NCBI RefSeq assembly: GCF_036226765.1
Contig: NZ_CP109017.1
Coordinates: 1,689,501-1,753,500, forward strand
DNA: 64,000 bases
Reading direction: 5' to 3'
Source: Streptomyces sp. NBC_00670
Lineage (GTDB): Bacteria; Actinomycetota; Actinomycetes; Streptomycetales; Streptomycetaceae
The notes under the pieces were generated by a model that was not told where the DNA came from, did not search any database, and was given only the letters and a program-made list of their open reading frames with translations. This document shows positions 50,989 to 59,667 of this stretch, one piece after another. The position numbers were made by a program, and so were the translations under genes. Position 1 is the first letter of the stretch. Every line of letters begins with the position of its first letter.

Positions 50989-51923
50989 CCGCCACCACCG
51001 CGGCCCCCGTGGCCGCCCCTCCCGAGCAGCACGTGAAGCAGCCCTCCGCGCGACTGCGCGCCTGGGCCACCCGGGCACCCCTGCTGCCCGCCCTGATCTT
51101 CATGATCGCCGTGACCCAGCTCCCCTTCGTGGCCACGCTGGTGATCTCCTTCTTCGACTGGAACGCGCTCTATCCCAAGGCCCGCAGGTTCACCGGCGTC
51201 GACAACTACCAGGAGGTGCTCACCGACTCCGCCCTGCGGCACTCGGTGTGGACGACGATCCTGCTGACCGTCGCCGTCGTCCTGGTCAGCCTCGTCCTGG
51301 GCCTCGCCCTCGCCCTCCTCCTGGACCGGAAGTTCCCGGGCCGGGGCGCGGTACGCACGCTGCTGATCGCCCCCTTCCTGGTGGTCCCGGTGGCGGCGGC
51401 GCTGCTGTGGAAGCACGTGCTCTACAACCCGGAGTACGGCCTGCTCAACGGGTTGCTCCACTACGTGGGCGGCCCCCAGCCGGACTGGATCTCCAACACC
51501 CCGCTGCTCGCCGTCGAGGCCTCCCTGGTGTGGCAGTGGACGCCCTTCATGATGCTGATCCTGCTGGCCGGGCTGCAGAGCCGCGACCACCAGCAGATCG
51601 AGGCCGCCCGGGTGGACGGCGCGAGCGACTGGCAGATCTTCGTCCATCTGACGCTGCCGCATCTGCGCCGCTACCTCGAACTGGGCGCGCTGCTCGGCTC
51701 GATCTACATCGTGCAGAACTTCGACGCGGTCTTCACGATCACGTCCGGCGGCCTGGGCACCGCCAACCTGCCCTACACCGTCTACCAGAGCTTCTACCAG
51801 GCCCATGAGAACGGCCTCGCCTCGGCGGCCGGCGTCCTGGTGGTCATCGGCTCCCTGATCATCGCCACCTTCGCGCTGCGCGTGGTGTCGTCCCTGTTCC
51901 GCGAGGAGGTGTCCCGCGCATGA
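50985..51923 (+). CDS. Polyol/sugar ABC transporter permease (SmoF/MalF type)
   Basis: A 312-residue permease with six helices and the EAA loop QIEAARVDGASDWQIFVHLTLPHLRRY. The segment FDWNALYPKARRFTGVDNYQEVL is typical of the polyol class. It overlaps both neighbours by ATGA. Confidence 0.9.
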   Translation: MTATTAAPVAAPPEQHVKQPSARLRAWATRAPLLPALIFMIAVTQLPFVATLVISFFDWNALYPKARRFTGVDNYQEVLTDSALRHSVWTTILLTVAVVLVSLVLGLALALLLDRKFPGRGAVRTLLIAPFLVVPVAAALLWKHVLYNPEYGLLNGLLHYVGGPQPDWISNTPLLAVEASLVWQWTPFMMLILLAGLQSRDHQQIEAARVDGASDWQIFVHLTLPHLRRYLELGALLGSIYIVQNFDAVFTITSGGLGTANLPYTVYQSFYQAHENGLASAAGVLVVIGSLIIATFALRVVSSLFREEVSRA

Positions 51924-52810
51924 GCGCCACCGCAGTACGCGTACGACCGTCCCGGACCGCCGGCGAGACCGGCGGCGCCAAGCGCCCCGGGCGGACCCGG
52001 GGGGCGGGCCTGGGCCTGCTGGCCTGGGTGCTGGGAGTGCTGTTCTTCCTGCCCATCGCCTGGATGGCGCTGACCTCCTTCCACTCGGAGGCCGACGCGG
52101 CGACCAACCCGCCGTCCTTCGCGGCCGCCCTCACCCTCGACGGCTACCGGGACTTCTTCGGCGTCGGCGGCGGGGCCAGCCCCTGGCCCGCGCTGATCAA
52201 CTCGGCGGTGGCCTCGATCGCCTCCACGCTCTTCGTCCTCCTGCTCTCCTTCCCGGCCGCGTACGCGCTCTCCATCAACCGGGTGCGCAAGTGGACCGAC
52301 GTGCTGTTCTTCTTCCTGTCGACGAAGATGCTGCCGGCGGTGGCGGGCCTGTTGCCGATCTACCTCTTCGCCAAGAACGCGGACATGCTCGACAACATCT
52401 GGCTGCTCGTCATCCTCTACACCTCCATGAACCTGCCGATCGCGGTGTGGATGATGCAGTCCTTCCTCGCCGAGGTGCCGGTCGCGGTCATCGAGGCGGC
52501 CCGGGTGGACGGGGCGCGGCTGCCTACGGTCCTGGCCCGTGTGGTGGCCCCGATCGCCCTGCCGGGCATCGCCGCCACCTCCCTGATCTGCTTCATCTTC
52601 AGCTGGAACGAACTGCTGTTCGCCCGGGTGCTGACGGGTGTGGCCGCCGAGACCGCCCCCGTCTTCCTGACCGGCTTCATCACCAGCCAGGGCCTGTTCC
52701 TGGCCAAGGTGTGCGCCGCGTCGCTCGTCGTCTCCCTGCCGGTGCTCGCCGCGGGGTTCGCCGCCCAGGACAAGCTGGTCCAGGGCCTGTCGTTGGGAGC
52801 CGTGAAATGA
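51920..52810 (+). CDS. Polyol/sugar ABC transporter permease (SmoG/MalG type)
   Basis: A 296-residue permease with six helices. EAA loop: VIEAARVDGARLPTVLARVVAPIALPG. The C-terminus AAQDKLVQGLSLGAVK is the MalG-type end. SINRVRKWTDVLFFFLSTKMLPAVAGLLPIYLFAKN is a polyol-class signature. Again no ATPase gene follows. Confidence 0.9.
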   Translation: MSATAVRVRPSRTAGETGGAKRPGRTRGAGLGLLAWVLGVLFFLPIAWMALTSFHSEADAATNPPSFAAALTLDGYRDFFGVGGGASPWPALINSAVASIASTLFVLLLSFPAAYALSINRVRKWTDVLFFFLSTKMLPAVAGLLPIYLFAKNADMLDNIWLLVILYTSMNLPIAVWMMQSFLAEVPVAVIEAARVDGARLPTVLARVVAPIALPGIAATSLICFIFSWNELLFARVLTGVAAETAPVFLTGFITSQGLFLAKVCAASLVVSLPVLAAGFAAQDKLVQGLSLGAVK

Positions 52811-53796
52811 AGGCCGCCGTCATCGAGTCCGTGGGCCGCGCCGTCGTCACCGAGGTCCCGGACCCGACGCCGGGTCCCCGCGAGGTCGTCGTCGAGGTCG
52901 CCGCGTGCGGGCTGTGCGGCACCGATCTGCACATACTCCAGGGCGAGTTCGCGCCCAAGCTGCCGATCGTGCCCGGGCACGAGTTCGCCGGCGAGGTGGT
53001 CGGGGTCGGCGCACAGGTCACCGAGGTCGCGGTCGGCGACCGGGTGGCGGTGGACCCGTCCCTGTACTGCTACGAGTGCCACTACTGCCGCAGCGGGCAC
53101 AACAACATGTGCGAGCGGTGGGCGGCGATCGGTGTGACGACGGCGGGCGGCGCCGCGCAGTACGCGGTGGCGCCGGTGGCCAACTGCGTGAAGCTCCCCG
53201 AGCACGTCCGCACCCAGGACGCGGCCCTCATCGAGCCGCTGTCCTGCGCGGTGCGCGGCTACGACGTCCTGAAGTCGCAGCTCGGCGCGCACGTCCTGAT
53301 CTACGGGTCGGGGACGATGGGCCTGATGATGCTGGAGCTGGCCAAGCGGACGGGCGCGGCGAGCGTGGACGTCGTCGACATCAACCCGGCCCGGCTGGAG
53401 ACGGCGCGGCGGCTCGGGGTGTCGGGGACGGCCGGCAACGCGGACGAGCTGGACCGGCCGCGGGGCTGGGAGCTGGTGGTCGACGCGACGGGGAACGCGG
53501 CGGCCATCCAGGACGGACTCGGACGGGTCGCCAAGGCGGGCACGTTCCTCCAGTTCGGGGTCGCGGACTACGCGACCCGGGTGGAGATCGACCCGTACCG
53601 GATCTACAACCAGGAGATCACCATCACCGGCTCGATGGCGGTGCTGCACAGCTACGAGCGGGCGGCGGAGCTGTTCGCCGGGGGCGTCCTGAACCCGGAG
53701 ATCTTCATCAGCGACCGCCTCCCCCTGACGGAGTACCCGAAGGCGCTCGAACAGTTCGCGGCGGGCGTAGGTCGCAAGATCGTGGTGGTCCCGTAG
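52807..53796 (+). CDS. Zinc-dependent polyol dehydrogenase (MDR family)
   Basis: A 329-residue medium-chain dehydrogenase. Catalytic zinc ligands: C37 in CGLCGTDLH and H58-E59 in PGHEFAGEVVG. The structural-zinc cysteines are C89-x2-C92-x2-C95-x7-C103 (CYECHYCRSGHNNMCERW; one spacing is typical). The NAD motif is IYGSGTMGLMMLELAKRTGA (about 163-182). The VDINPARLETARRLG acidic residue favours NAD+. It overlaps the permease stop by ATGA. Its substrate is presumably the polyol imported by the preceding genes. Confidence 0.87.
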   Translation: MKAAVIESVGRAVVTEVPDPTPGPREVVVEVAACGLCGTDLHILQGEFAPKLPIVPGHEFAGEVVGVGAQVTEVAVGDRVAVDPSLYCYECHYCRSGHNNMCERWAAIGVTTAGGAAQYAVAPVANCVKLPEHVRTQDAALIEPLSCAVRGYDVLKSQLGAHVLIYGSGTMGLMMLELAKRTGAASVDVVDINPARLETARRLGVSGTAGNADELDRPRGWELVVDATGNAAAIQDGLGRVAKAGTFLQFGVADYATRVEIDPYRIYNQEITITGSMAVLHSYERAAELFAGGVLNPEIFISDRLPLTEYPKALEQFAAGVGRKIVVVP

Positions 53797-53945
53797 GGCC
53801 CACCGGGAGAAGTCGCTTTCATTGGGCCACCGCCGCGGCGACACACCGGGTGCGCGAGCACCGGACCGCCGCGGCGGCCAGGGCCCCTGACCATGCGTGA
53901 TCCCAACAAGGCTTCCTCCGTTGGTAGTTGACGACGCCGGACCGA

Positions 53946-53997
53946 TTGACGAATCCGTGCCGCGCCCCCACAATCTCCCGATGTGGGAGCGCTCCCA
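53946..53997 (+). promoter_or_regulatory. Orphan promoter with perfect CebR box
   Basis: TTGACG (53946-53951), 17 bases, CACAAT (53969-53974), followed ten bases later by TGGGAGCGCTCCCA (53984-53997). That 14-mer is the known binding sequence of CebR, the cellobiose/cellotriose repressor of Streptomyces cellulase genes. It covers the expected transcription start, the usual repressing position. Downstream is only a decayed MFS gene, so the control region seems to have lost its gene. Confidence 0.72.
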
Positions 53998-54068
53998 CAC
54001 CAGTCGACGAGCCGCACTCGGGCAGCCCTTCGCACACACATTCCACCGGGCGCCCGGGCATCTGTCCC

Positions 54069-54950
54069 ACGGGACCGTGATCGTGGCGCACGCCTGGCAG
54101 CTCGTCGGGTGCGCCGTCCTGGCGGGGGTGGGCCAGAACCTCTACTGGACGGCGAGCGGCCCGGCGGTCCTGTCGATCGCGGCGCCGGGCGAGCAGGACC
54201 GGTGGTTCAGCCTGGTGCGGGCGCTGCGCAACATCGGCATGGGCGCGGGGACGGTCCTCTTCGCCGCGGCGGAGGCGGCCGGCGGCGCGGCGGTCGGGCG
54301 CACGATGGTCCTGGCCGACGCCGTCAGCTTCGTCGTCGCGGGCGCGCTCGCCGTCTCCTCGCTCCCGGCGCCCCCGGCGTACGGCGGGAAGCCGGACGCG
54401 GGAAAGGTACGGAAGGAGACGTGGCGCGGCTACGGGCGCGTCCTGCGGGACGCCCCCTTTCACGGTGAACACCGTGCTCGTCGCGGGCACGCAGACCGTG
54501 TTCTCCCGGCTCCTGGACCGGGTGCCCGCCCCGACCACCCTGCGGCTGTCCGCACTGCCCTGGGCGCTGTGCTTCGTCGGACTGTGGGCGGCGCCCGTGT
54601 CCGCGCCGGCCGTCGCCATGGCCGTCGTCGGCGCGGCGACCGTCTGCTTCACCGCGGCGGAGATGGCGCACGCGCCGGTCATGAGCGCCCTCGTCGGCCG
54701 GCTCGCGCCGCGGGCCGCGCGCGGCCGCTACTTCGCGCTCCACCAGCTCTCGTGGAGCGTCGCCACCGCCCTGGCCCCCACCGTCTTCACCTGGCTCCTG
54801 CGGCTCGGGGCCGGATGGCTCTGGACGGCCCTGCTGGCCGCGTGCCTGGCGAGCACCGTCCTCCTGCGGCCACCACGCGGCCGTACGGCCGAAGGGGACG
54901 CGCGGGCCGGCGTCCTGCCGGGCGATCCTGTCCAGGTAAGGGAACGGTAA
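54069..54950 (+). pseudogene. Decayed MFS transporter
   Basis: Two pieces of one MFS protein in different frames. Piece 1 (about 54069-54463) covers TM3-6: VIVAHAWQLVGCAVLAGVGQ, SLVRALRNIGMGAGTVLFAA, MVLADAVSFVVAGALAVSS, ending RVLRDAPF. Piece 2 (54465-54950) resumes at VNTVLVAGTQTVFSRLLDRV and runs through the last helices to the stop. Some 30-40 residues (about one or two helices) are missing at the junction, which also shifts the frame. The first two helices and any start are missing too. A full-length MFS would be about 400 residues. Confidence 0.82.
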
Positions 54951-54975
54951 AGCGCCCCCGCTCGTTACACCCCAC

Positions 54976-56184
54976 ATGACAGCTATGACCCCCGGCTCGA
55001 ACATCCCTCTCCCCGTCACACACGTGACGGTGGACGTCGCCGCCCCCGTGCGACTCGACGTATCGGGCCTGCTGCTCACCCCCGACGGCAAGGTCCGCAC
55101 GGACGACGACTTCATCTTCTACAACCAGCCCACCGGCCCCGGTGTCACCTACCGCTCCGGCGGCGGCACGACGCCCGACGCCATCGGCATCGACACCACC
55201 GCCGTCCCGCCGGGCATCGAGAAGATCGTCGTCACCGCCAGCCCCGACGCCGCCGGCCAGACCTTCCAGGGCATCGAGCCCACCGCCACCCTCCGCAACG
55301 CGGCCGACGGCTCGGTGCTCGCCACGTTCACGCCCCCGCGGCTCGGCACGGAGACCGCGCTCGTGGTCATGGAGATCTATCTGCGCAACGGCGCGTGGAA
55401 GGCCCGCGCCGTCGGCCAGGGGTACGCCGACGGCCTCGCCGGGATCGCCACGGACTTCGGCGTCTCGGTGGAGGAACCGGCCCCCGCCGCCCCGCCGCAG
55501 CCGGTCGCCCCGCCGCAGCCGACGGCCCCGCCGCAGCCCACCGCGCCCCCGCCGGCCCCTGCGGCCGCCGCGCAGCCCCCCGCCCCCGGTGCCGGTGCCG
55601 GTGCCGGCAAGGTCAACCTGGACAAGGGCCGCGTCAGCCTCCAGAAGAACCAGACGGTGTCCCTGGTCAAGGGCGGCCGCCCGCTGCTCGCCCAGGTCAA
55701 GATGGGCCTCGGCTGGGAGCCGGCGTACCGCGGCAAGGACATCGACCTGGACGCCTCGGTCATCGCCTACGGCCCCCAGCGCGACCACGTCGACAGCTGC
55801 TACTTCGGCAAGCTGTCGATCCTGAACGGCGCGATCAAGCACTCCGGCGACAACCTCACCGGCGAGGGCGGCGGTGACGACGAGGTGATCGTGGTCGACC
55901 TCGGCCGCATCCCGCAGGAGGTCTCGGGCCTGGTCTTCACGGTGAACTCGTTCTCGGGCCAGAAGTTCACGGAGGTCGCCAAGGCGTACTGCCGCCTGAT
56001 CGACGCCGCGACGGGCGAGGAACTGGTCCGCTTCGACCTCACCAACGCCGAGGCGCAGACCGGCGTGATGATGGCCAAGCTGGTCCGCCAGTTCTCCGGC
56101 GAGTGGGACATGACGGCCATGGGCGAGTTCGTGAAGTCCCGCACGGTACGGGGGATGGTGAAGCCGGCCGCCAAGGCGCTGTGA
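54976..56184 (+). CDS. Double TerD-domain protein (tellurium resistance/stress family)
   Basis: A 402-residue cytoplasmic protein with two TerD-type Ca2+-binding domains. Domain 1 (about 5-170) has VDVSGLLLTPDGKVRTDDDFIFYNQPTGPG-type sequence with the TDDDFIFYNQP motif. A Pro/Ala/Gln linker (about 175-213, APPQPTAPPQPT) leads to domain 2 (about 215-402, KVNLDKGRVSLQKNQTVSLVKGG and GEGGGDDEVIVVDLGRIPQEVSGLVFTVNSFSG). No enzyme activity is known for the family. The starts at 54976 and 54985 are both possible. Confidence 0.88.
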   Translation: MTAMTPGSNIPLPVTHVTVDVAAPVRLDVSGLLLTPDGKVRTDDDFIFYNQPTGPGVTYRSGGGTTPDAIGIDTTAVPPGIEKIVVTASPDAAGQTFQGIEPTATLRNAADGSVLATFTPPRLGTETALVVMEIYLRNGAWKARAVGQGYADGLAGIATDFGVSVEEPAPAAPPQPVAPPQPTAPPQPTAPPPAPAAAAQPPAPGAGAGAGKVNLDKGRVSLQKNQTVSLVKGGRPLLAQVKMGLGWEPAYRGKDIDLDASVIAYGPQRDHVDSCYFGKLSILNGAIKHSGDNLTGEGGGDDEVIVVDLGRIPQEVSGLVFTVNSFSGQKFTEVAKAYCRLIDAATGEELVRFDLTNAEAQTGVMMAKLVRQFSGEWDMTAMGEFVKSRTVRGMVKPAAKAL

Positions 56185-56217
56185 CGCACGCACGGCCGGC
56201 CCGCGCGGCCGCCGGCT

Positions 56218-56245
56218 CCGGGGCGCCGCCCACCGGGCGCCCCGG
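56218..56245. terminator. Terminator between TerD gene and PhoX gene
   Basis: CCGGGGCGCC (56218-56227) pairs with GGCGCCCCGG (56236-56245) across an 8-base loop in the 76-bp gap between convergent stops. Confidence 0.82.
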
Positions 56246-56260
56246 GCCGTCGGCCCTCGC

Positions 56261-57694
56261 CTACCGCTGCTGGCGCTTCCAGGGGCCGGTGATGGCGAGC
56301 ATGATGCCGGGGGTCTGGATGTTGGCGTAGAGGGTGCGGCCGTCGGGCGAGAAGGTGACGCCGGTGAACTCGCTGTACTCCGGCTCCTCTTCGGTGCCGA
56401 TGTTCAGTTCGTTGCGGGCGATGGGGTACGTCCGCCCGCTGTCCGTCGCGCCGAACAGGTGCTGCACGCCCTCGCCGTCCTCGGCGATGACGAGGCCGCC
56501 GTAGGGGGAGACGGTGATGTTGTCGGGGCCGTCGAAGGCGCCGTCGGCGGCGGGGTCGGGGTTGACGCCGATGAGCACCTTCAGGGTGAGGGTGCGACGC
56601 CGGGGGTCGTAGAACCAGACCTGGCCGTCGTGCTGGACGGGGCTCTCGTCGCGGGCGTAGGAGGAGACGACGTAGGCGCCGCCGTCCGCCCACCACATGC
56701 CCTCCAGCTTGCGGGCGCGGGTGACCTGGCCGTCGGTGAACTGCTTGCGGACGGGGGTGGACGTGGCGTCGCGGTCGGGAACGTCGACCCAGTCGACGCC
56801 GTACACCGTGCCGGTCCGCGTGGCGCGGGAGAGGTCGTCGACGAATCTGCCGCCGGAGTCGAAGCACTTGAAGGCCTGGAGCACCCCGGCGTCGTCGGCG
56901 AGGGTGCGCAGCCGGCCGCGGCCGTGGCGGAAGCCGTGGGGCGGGGTCCAGCGGTAGAACAGGCCGTTGGGTCCGGAGGCGTCCTCGGTGAGGTAGAGCT
57001 GCCCGCGCCGGGGGTCGACGACGACGGCCTCGTGCGCGTACCGGCCCAGCGCCTTGACCGGCCGGGGGTCGCGGTTGGCCCGGCGGTCGGCGGGATCGAC
57101 CTCGAAGACGTAGCCGTGGTCCTTGGTCATGCCGTTCTGGCCGGCCCGGTCCTCGGTCTCCTCACAGGTGAGCCAGGTGTCCCAAGGGGTGTGGCCGCCC
57201 GCGCAGTTGGTGGAGGTCCCGGCGATGCCCACCCACTCGGCGACGTGGTCGTGGCGCACCTCGACGACGGTGCAGCCGCCGGCCGCGGCCGGGTCGTACA
57301 CCAATCCCTCGGTCAGCGGCACGGGGTACGGCCAGTCGGCGCGCGGGCCCTTCAGCTCGTGGTTGTTGACGAGGAGGGTGGCGCCGCGGGGACCGTCGAA
57401 GGTGGCGGTGCCGTCGTGGTTGGACGGCGTGTACTCGCCCGACTCGAGCCTGGTGCGGCCGCTGTGGGTGAGGACGCGATAGGAGAACCCGGCGGGCAGC
57501 GCGAGGACGCCCTTGGGGTCGGCGATCAGCGGACCGTAGCCGACGCCGCCGTGGTGGTGGTCCTCCGCGCTGTGGTGGTCGGTGGAGGCGAGCGCGTGCG
57601 GAGCGGTGGCGAGCGCACCGACACTGCCGGCCAGGGCGACCCCGACCCCGGTGAGCGCGGTTCGTCCGGTGAAGTCCCTGCGGGTGAGCGACAT
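56261..57694 (-). CDS. PhoX-like secreted phosphatase (DUF839)
   Basis: A 477-residue exported enzyme of the PhoX/DUF839 family, Ca2+/Fe-dependent alkaline phosphatases. A twin-arginine signal is plain: SLTRRDFTGRTALTGVGVALAG (shown by positions 2-23; key RR at 5-6). The beta-propeller has GFSYRVLTHSGRTRL, FDGPRGATLLVNNHEL (metal Glu), CAGGHTPWDTWLTCEETED (Cys and Glu ligands), AHEAVVVDP, YLTEDAS, and FDGPDNITVSPYGGLVIAEDG. The paired GGHTPWDTWLTCEE motif is diagnostic. Also has a His-rich start of the mature part (DHHSAEDHHHGG). Start ATG 57694 has GGAGTC upstream. Confidence 0.88.
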   Translation of the reverse strand: MSLTRRDFTGRTALTGVGVALAGSVGALATAPHALASTDHHSAEDHHHGGVGYGPLIADPKGVLALPAGFSYRVLTHSGRTRLESGEYTPSNHDGTATFDGPRGATLLVNNHELKGPRADWPYPVPLTEGLVYDPAAAGGCTVVEVRHDHVAEWVGIAGTSTNCAGGHTPWDTWLTCEETEDRAGQNGMTKDHGYVFEVDPADRRANRDPRPVKALGRYAHEAVVVDPRRGQLYLTEDASGPNGLFYRWTPPHGFRHGRGRLRTLADDAGVLQAFKCFDSGGRFVDDLSRATRTGTVYGVDWVDVPDRDATSTPVRKQFTDGQVTRARKLEGMWWADGGAYVVSSYARDESPVQHDGQVWFYDPRRRTLTLKVLIGVNPDPAADGAFDGPDNITVSPYGGLVIAEDGEGVQHLFGATDSGRTYPIARNELNIGTEEEPEYSEFTGVTFSPDGRTLYANIQTPGIMLAITGPWKRQQR

Positions 57695-57797
57695 GCTGAC
57701 TCCTGTGACGGGAAAGGCGACCGTGGAGGGTGGCGCACCGCGATTGCGGCGCCACGATGCCGCGCTCGCATGAACGCCAACCCAACGGGGCATGGCG

Positions 57798-57850
57798 CCC
57801 AGTGAGGGGCGCGGGGCCGTGTCCGCTGCGGCTCCGCCGCGTGGGCACGA
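57798..57850. repeat. Modular intergenic repeat, copy 7 (short)
   Basis: GTGAGGGGCGCGGGGCCGTG, then CTGCGGCTCCGCCGCGTGGG. The GGGGCGCGGGG core and the GCGGCTCCGCCGC hairpin are kept; the C-rich tract is lost. It lies after the stop of the 491-residue hypothetical gene and before phoX. Confidence 0.65.
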
Positions 57851-57876
57851 AACGGGGCGGAACCGGCGCCCCCCGC

Positions 57877-59352
57877 TCACTCCCCCCGCTGCGACCGCGC
57901 CTTGAACGCCGCCTTCCGTGCCTCCTTCGCCACCCTCTTGTCCGGATGCAGGCGCCCCATCGCCTCCAGCACCTCCGCCGTCGCCGGATGCTCCACCCGC
58001 CACGCCGCCGCGAAGAACCCGCTGTGCCCCGCCGCCAACCCCTCCACCAGCTCCCGCAACTCCGCCGAGTTCCCCTCGGCGGCGAGCTGCGCCGCGACCG
58101 TGTCGATGGTCAGCCAGAACACCATCGACTCCGGCGGCGCCGGCACATCCACCGCCCCCCGCTCCGCGAGCCACACCCGCGCCAGCCCGCCCAGCTCCGC
58201 GTCGTCGAGCACCTCACGCAGCGCCGGCTCCGCCGCCCCGCCCACCAGGGCCAGCGCCTGCTGACAGCACAGCCGCCGCAACGGCGCCCCCGCGTCCACG
58301 CCCCGGGCCGCGCTCAGCAACTCCCGTGCCGCCGCGAGCGGTTCACGCCGGGCGAGCCACTGCTCGGTCTCGGCCCGGGCGGCGCCCGGCGGGAAGCCGG
58401 CGGTGCCGTCGAGGAGCACGTCGGCACCCTTGTCGGCCAGTTCGCCCACCGCGGGTGCCTCGAACCCCGCTTCGAGGAGCCGGACCCGCAGCCCGTACAG
58501 ACCGAGCGGCGTCAGCCGCACCATGCCGTACCGGCTGACGTCGGCCTCGTCGACCGCGGACCCCTCGCCGGCCCCGCCGGCCTCGCCCTCGTCCGCCGCC
58601 TCGGCCAGCACGTCCTCGTCGACCGGCTGGAACTCGACGAGCCCCACCGGTTCGAGCAGCCGGAACTGGTCGTCGAGCCGCATCAGCGCGTCGGAGACCT
58701 GTTCGAGCACATCGTTCGTGGGCTCGCCCATGTCGTCCGGGACGATCATCGACGCGGCGAGCGCGGGCAGCGGCACCGGCCCTTCGCCGGGCCCGTCCTC
58801 GTCCACCGTCAGCAGATACAGATTGCCGAGCACCCCGTCGAGGAACGCGGCCTCCGCCTCCGGGTCCCAGTCGAGCGAGGACAGATCGACCTCGCCGTCC
58901 TCGCCCGCCTCCTCCAGCAGGGCGTCCACGTCGCCCAGGTCCGGCACGCTCGCGTCGGCGATCACGGTCTCCAGGGCGCCGAGCCACACGTCCAGCACGT
59001 CCTGCGGCGACCCGGAGGTGAGCAGCCGCAGGCTCTCCCCCGCCTCGACGGTGCCCCGCTCCTCGTCCGTGACGGTGACGAGCCCGGTGTTGACGGCAAC
59101 CTGCCAGGCCTCGTCGGCGAGCCCCTCGGCGTGCTCGGCGGCCTCGGCGTCCTTCGGGTCGAGCCCGAGCGCCTCGGCCGCCGCCGGCAGCTGCTCCTCG
59201 ACCAGTTCGCCACCGGCGTCGACACGGGTCTCGGGCCCGGCCCAGCGGGCCAGCCGGACGGCGCGCGTGAGCAGCGGTGTGGCGAGCGCGTCCCGCGCGA
59301 GCTCCGCTTCGGGGCGCAGCCGCACCGGCGGCAGGGGGGAGCTGTCTGACAT
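57877..59352 (-). CDS. Hypothetical actinobacterial protein, 491 residues
   Basis: An acidic cytoplasmic protein with no motif that I recognise. The N-terminal half is helical with runs of Glu/Asp (EAAEHAEGLADEAW, DVDALLEEAGEDGEVDLSSLDWDPEAEAAFLDGV). The C-terminal half resembles HEAT-like helical pairs (LRRLCCQQALALVGGAAEPALREVLDDAELGGLARVWLAERG). It ends in a very basic tail (PDKRVAKEARKAAFKARSQRGE). I chose ATG 59352 with GAGGAGA 10 bases upstream; another ATG lies at 59376. A strong inverted repeat precedes it. Function unknown. Confidence 0.75.
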   Translation of the reverse strand: MSDSSPLPPVRLRPEAELARDALATPLLTRAVRLARWAGPETRVDAGGELVEEQLPAAAEALGLDPKDAEAAEHAEGLADEAWQVAVNTGLVTVTDEERGTVEAGESLRLLTSGSPQDVLDVWLGALETVIADASVPDLGDVDALLEEAGEDGEVDLSSLDWDPEAEAAFLDGVLGNLYLLTVDEDGPGEGPVPLPALAASMIVPDDMGEPTNDVLEQVSDALMRLDDQFRLLEPVGLVEFQPVDEDVLAEAADEGEAGGAGEGSAVDEADVSRYGMVRLTPLGLYGLRVRLLEAGFEAPAVGELADKGADVLLDGTAGFPPGAARAETEQWLARREPLAAARELLSAARGVDAGAPLRRLCCQQALALVGGAAEPALREVLDDAELGGLARVWLAERGAVDVPAPPESMVFWLTIDTVAAQLAAEGNSAELRELVEGLAAGHSGFFAAAWRVEHPATAEVLEAMGRLHPDKRVAKEARKAAFKARSQRGE

Positions 59353-59403
59353 CGGCTGGTTCTCCTCGTACGCCATGCGCCTGTGAGCGGTCCCGCGAGC
59401 AGC

Positions 59404-59428
59404 CGTACGACGGGGTGAACGTCGTACG
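59404..59428. promoter_or_regulatory. Inverted repeat upstream of the 491-residue hypothetical gene
   Basis: CGTACGACG-GGGTGAA-CGTCGTACG: perfect 9-base arms with a 7-base spacer, 52 bases before the chosen ATG on the minus strand. It could be an operator or a leader hairpin. The spacer reads GTTCACCC on the minus strand, which recalls a single PHO half-site, but no second unit follows. Confidence 0.55.
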
Positions 59429-59509
59429 ACTCAACCGCTCAGCCTAGACGGATTTGGCCCCATGCCACCCGGTTCACGTTCCCGATGCCGGGCGTACATG
59501 GCCGAAACC

Positions 59510-59539
59510 TTGACAACTGGCCGACCCTGGCAGGAGATT
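59510..59539 (+). promoter_or_regulatory. Possible promoter of the secreted nuclease gene
   Basis: TTGACA (59510-59515) with GAGATT 18 bases later (59534-59539). The -35 box is consensus; the -10 is poor. A second TTGACG overlaps at 59538. Leader to the TTG start about 120 bases. The rest of the 315-bp gap shows nothing else besides the inverted repeat at 59404. Confidence 0.4.
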
Positions 59540-59667
59540 GACGCGCGTAGAAACCGACGGACAGTGGTCCACCGGACACTCGTCGTCAATCGCGTCCTCG
59601 CCGTTCGGCCGAACCCCCGCGTTCGCGCCGAGTGCTTCCCAGTCAAGCGGTACCCGGAGGGATCCCC

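Noticed and set aside
57695..57780. PHO box before the PhoX-like gene
   Set aside because: Only one GTTCATG-like half-site is seen on the minus strand; PhoP binding needs 11-bp direct repeats. The GTTCACCC near 59416 is likewise single.
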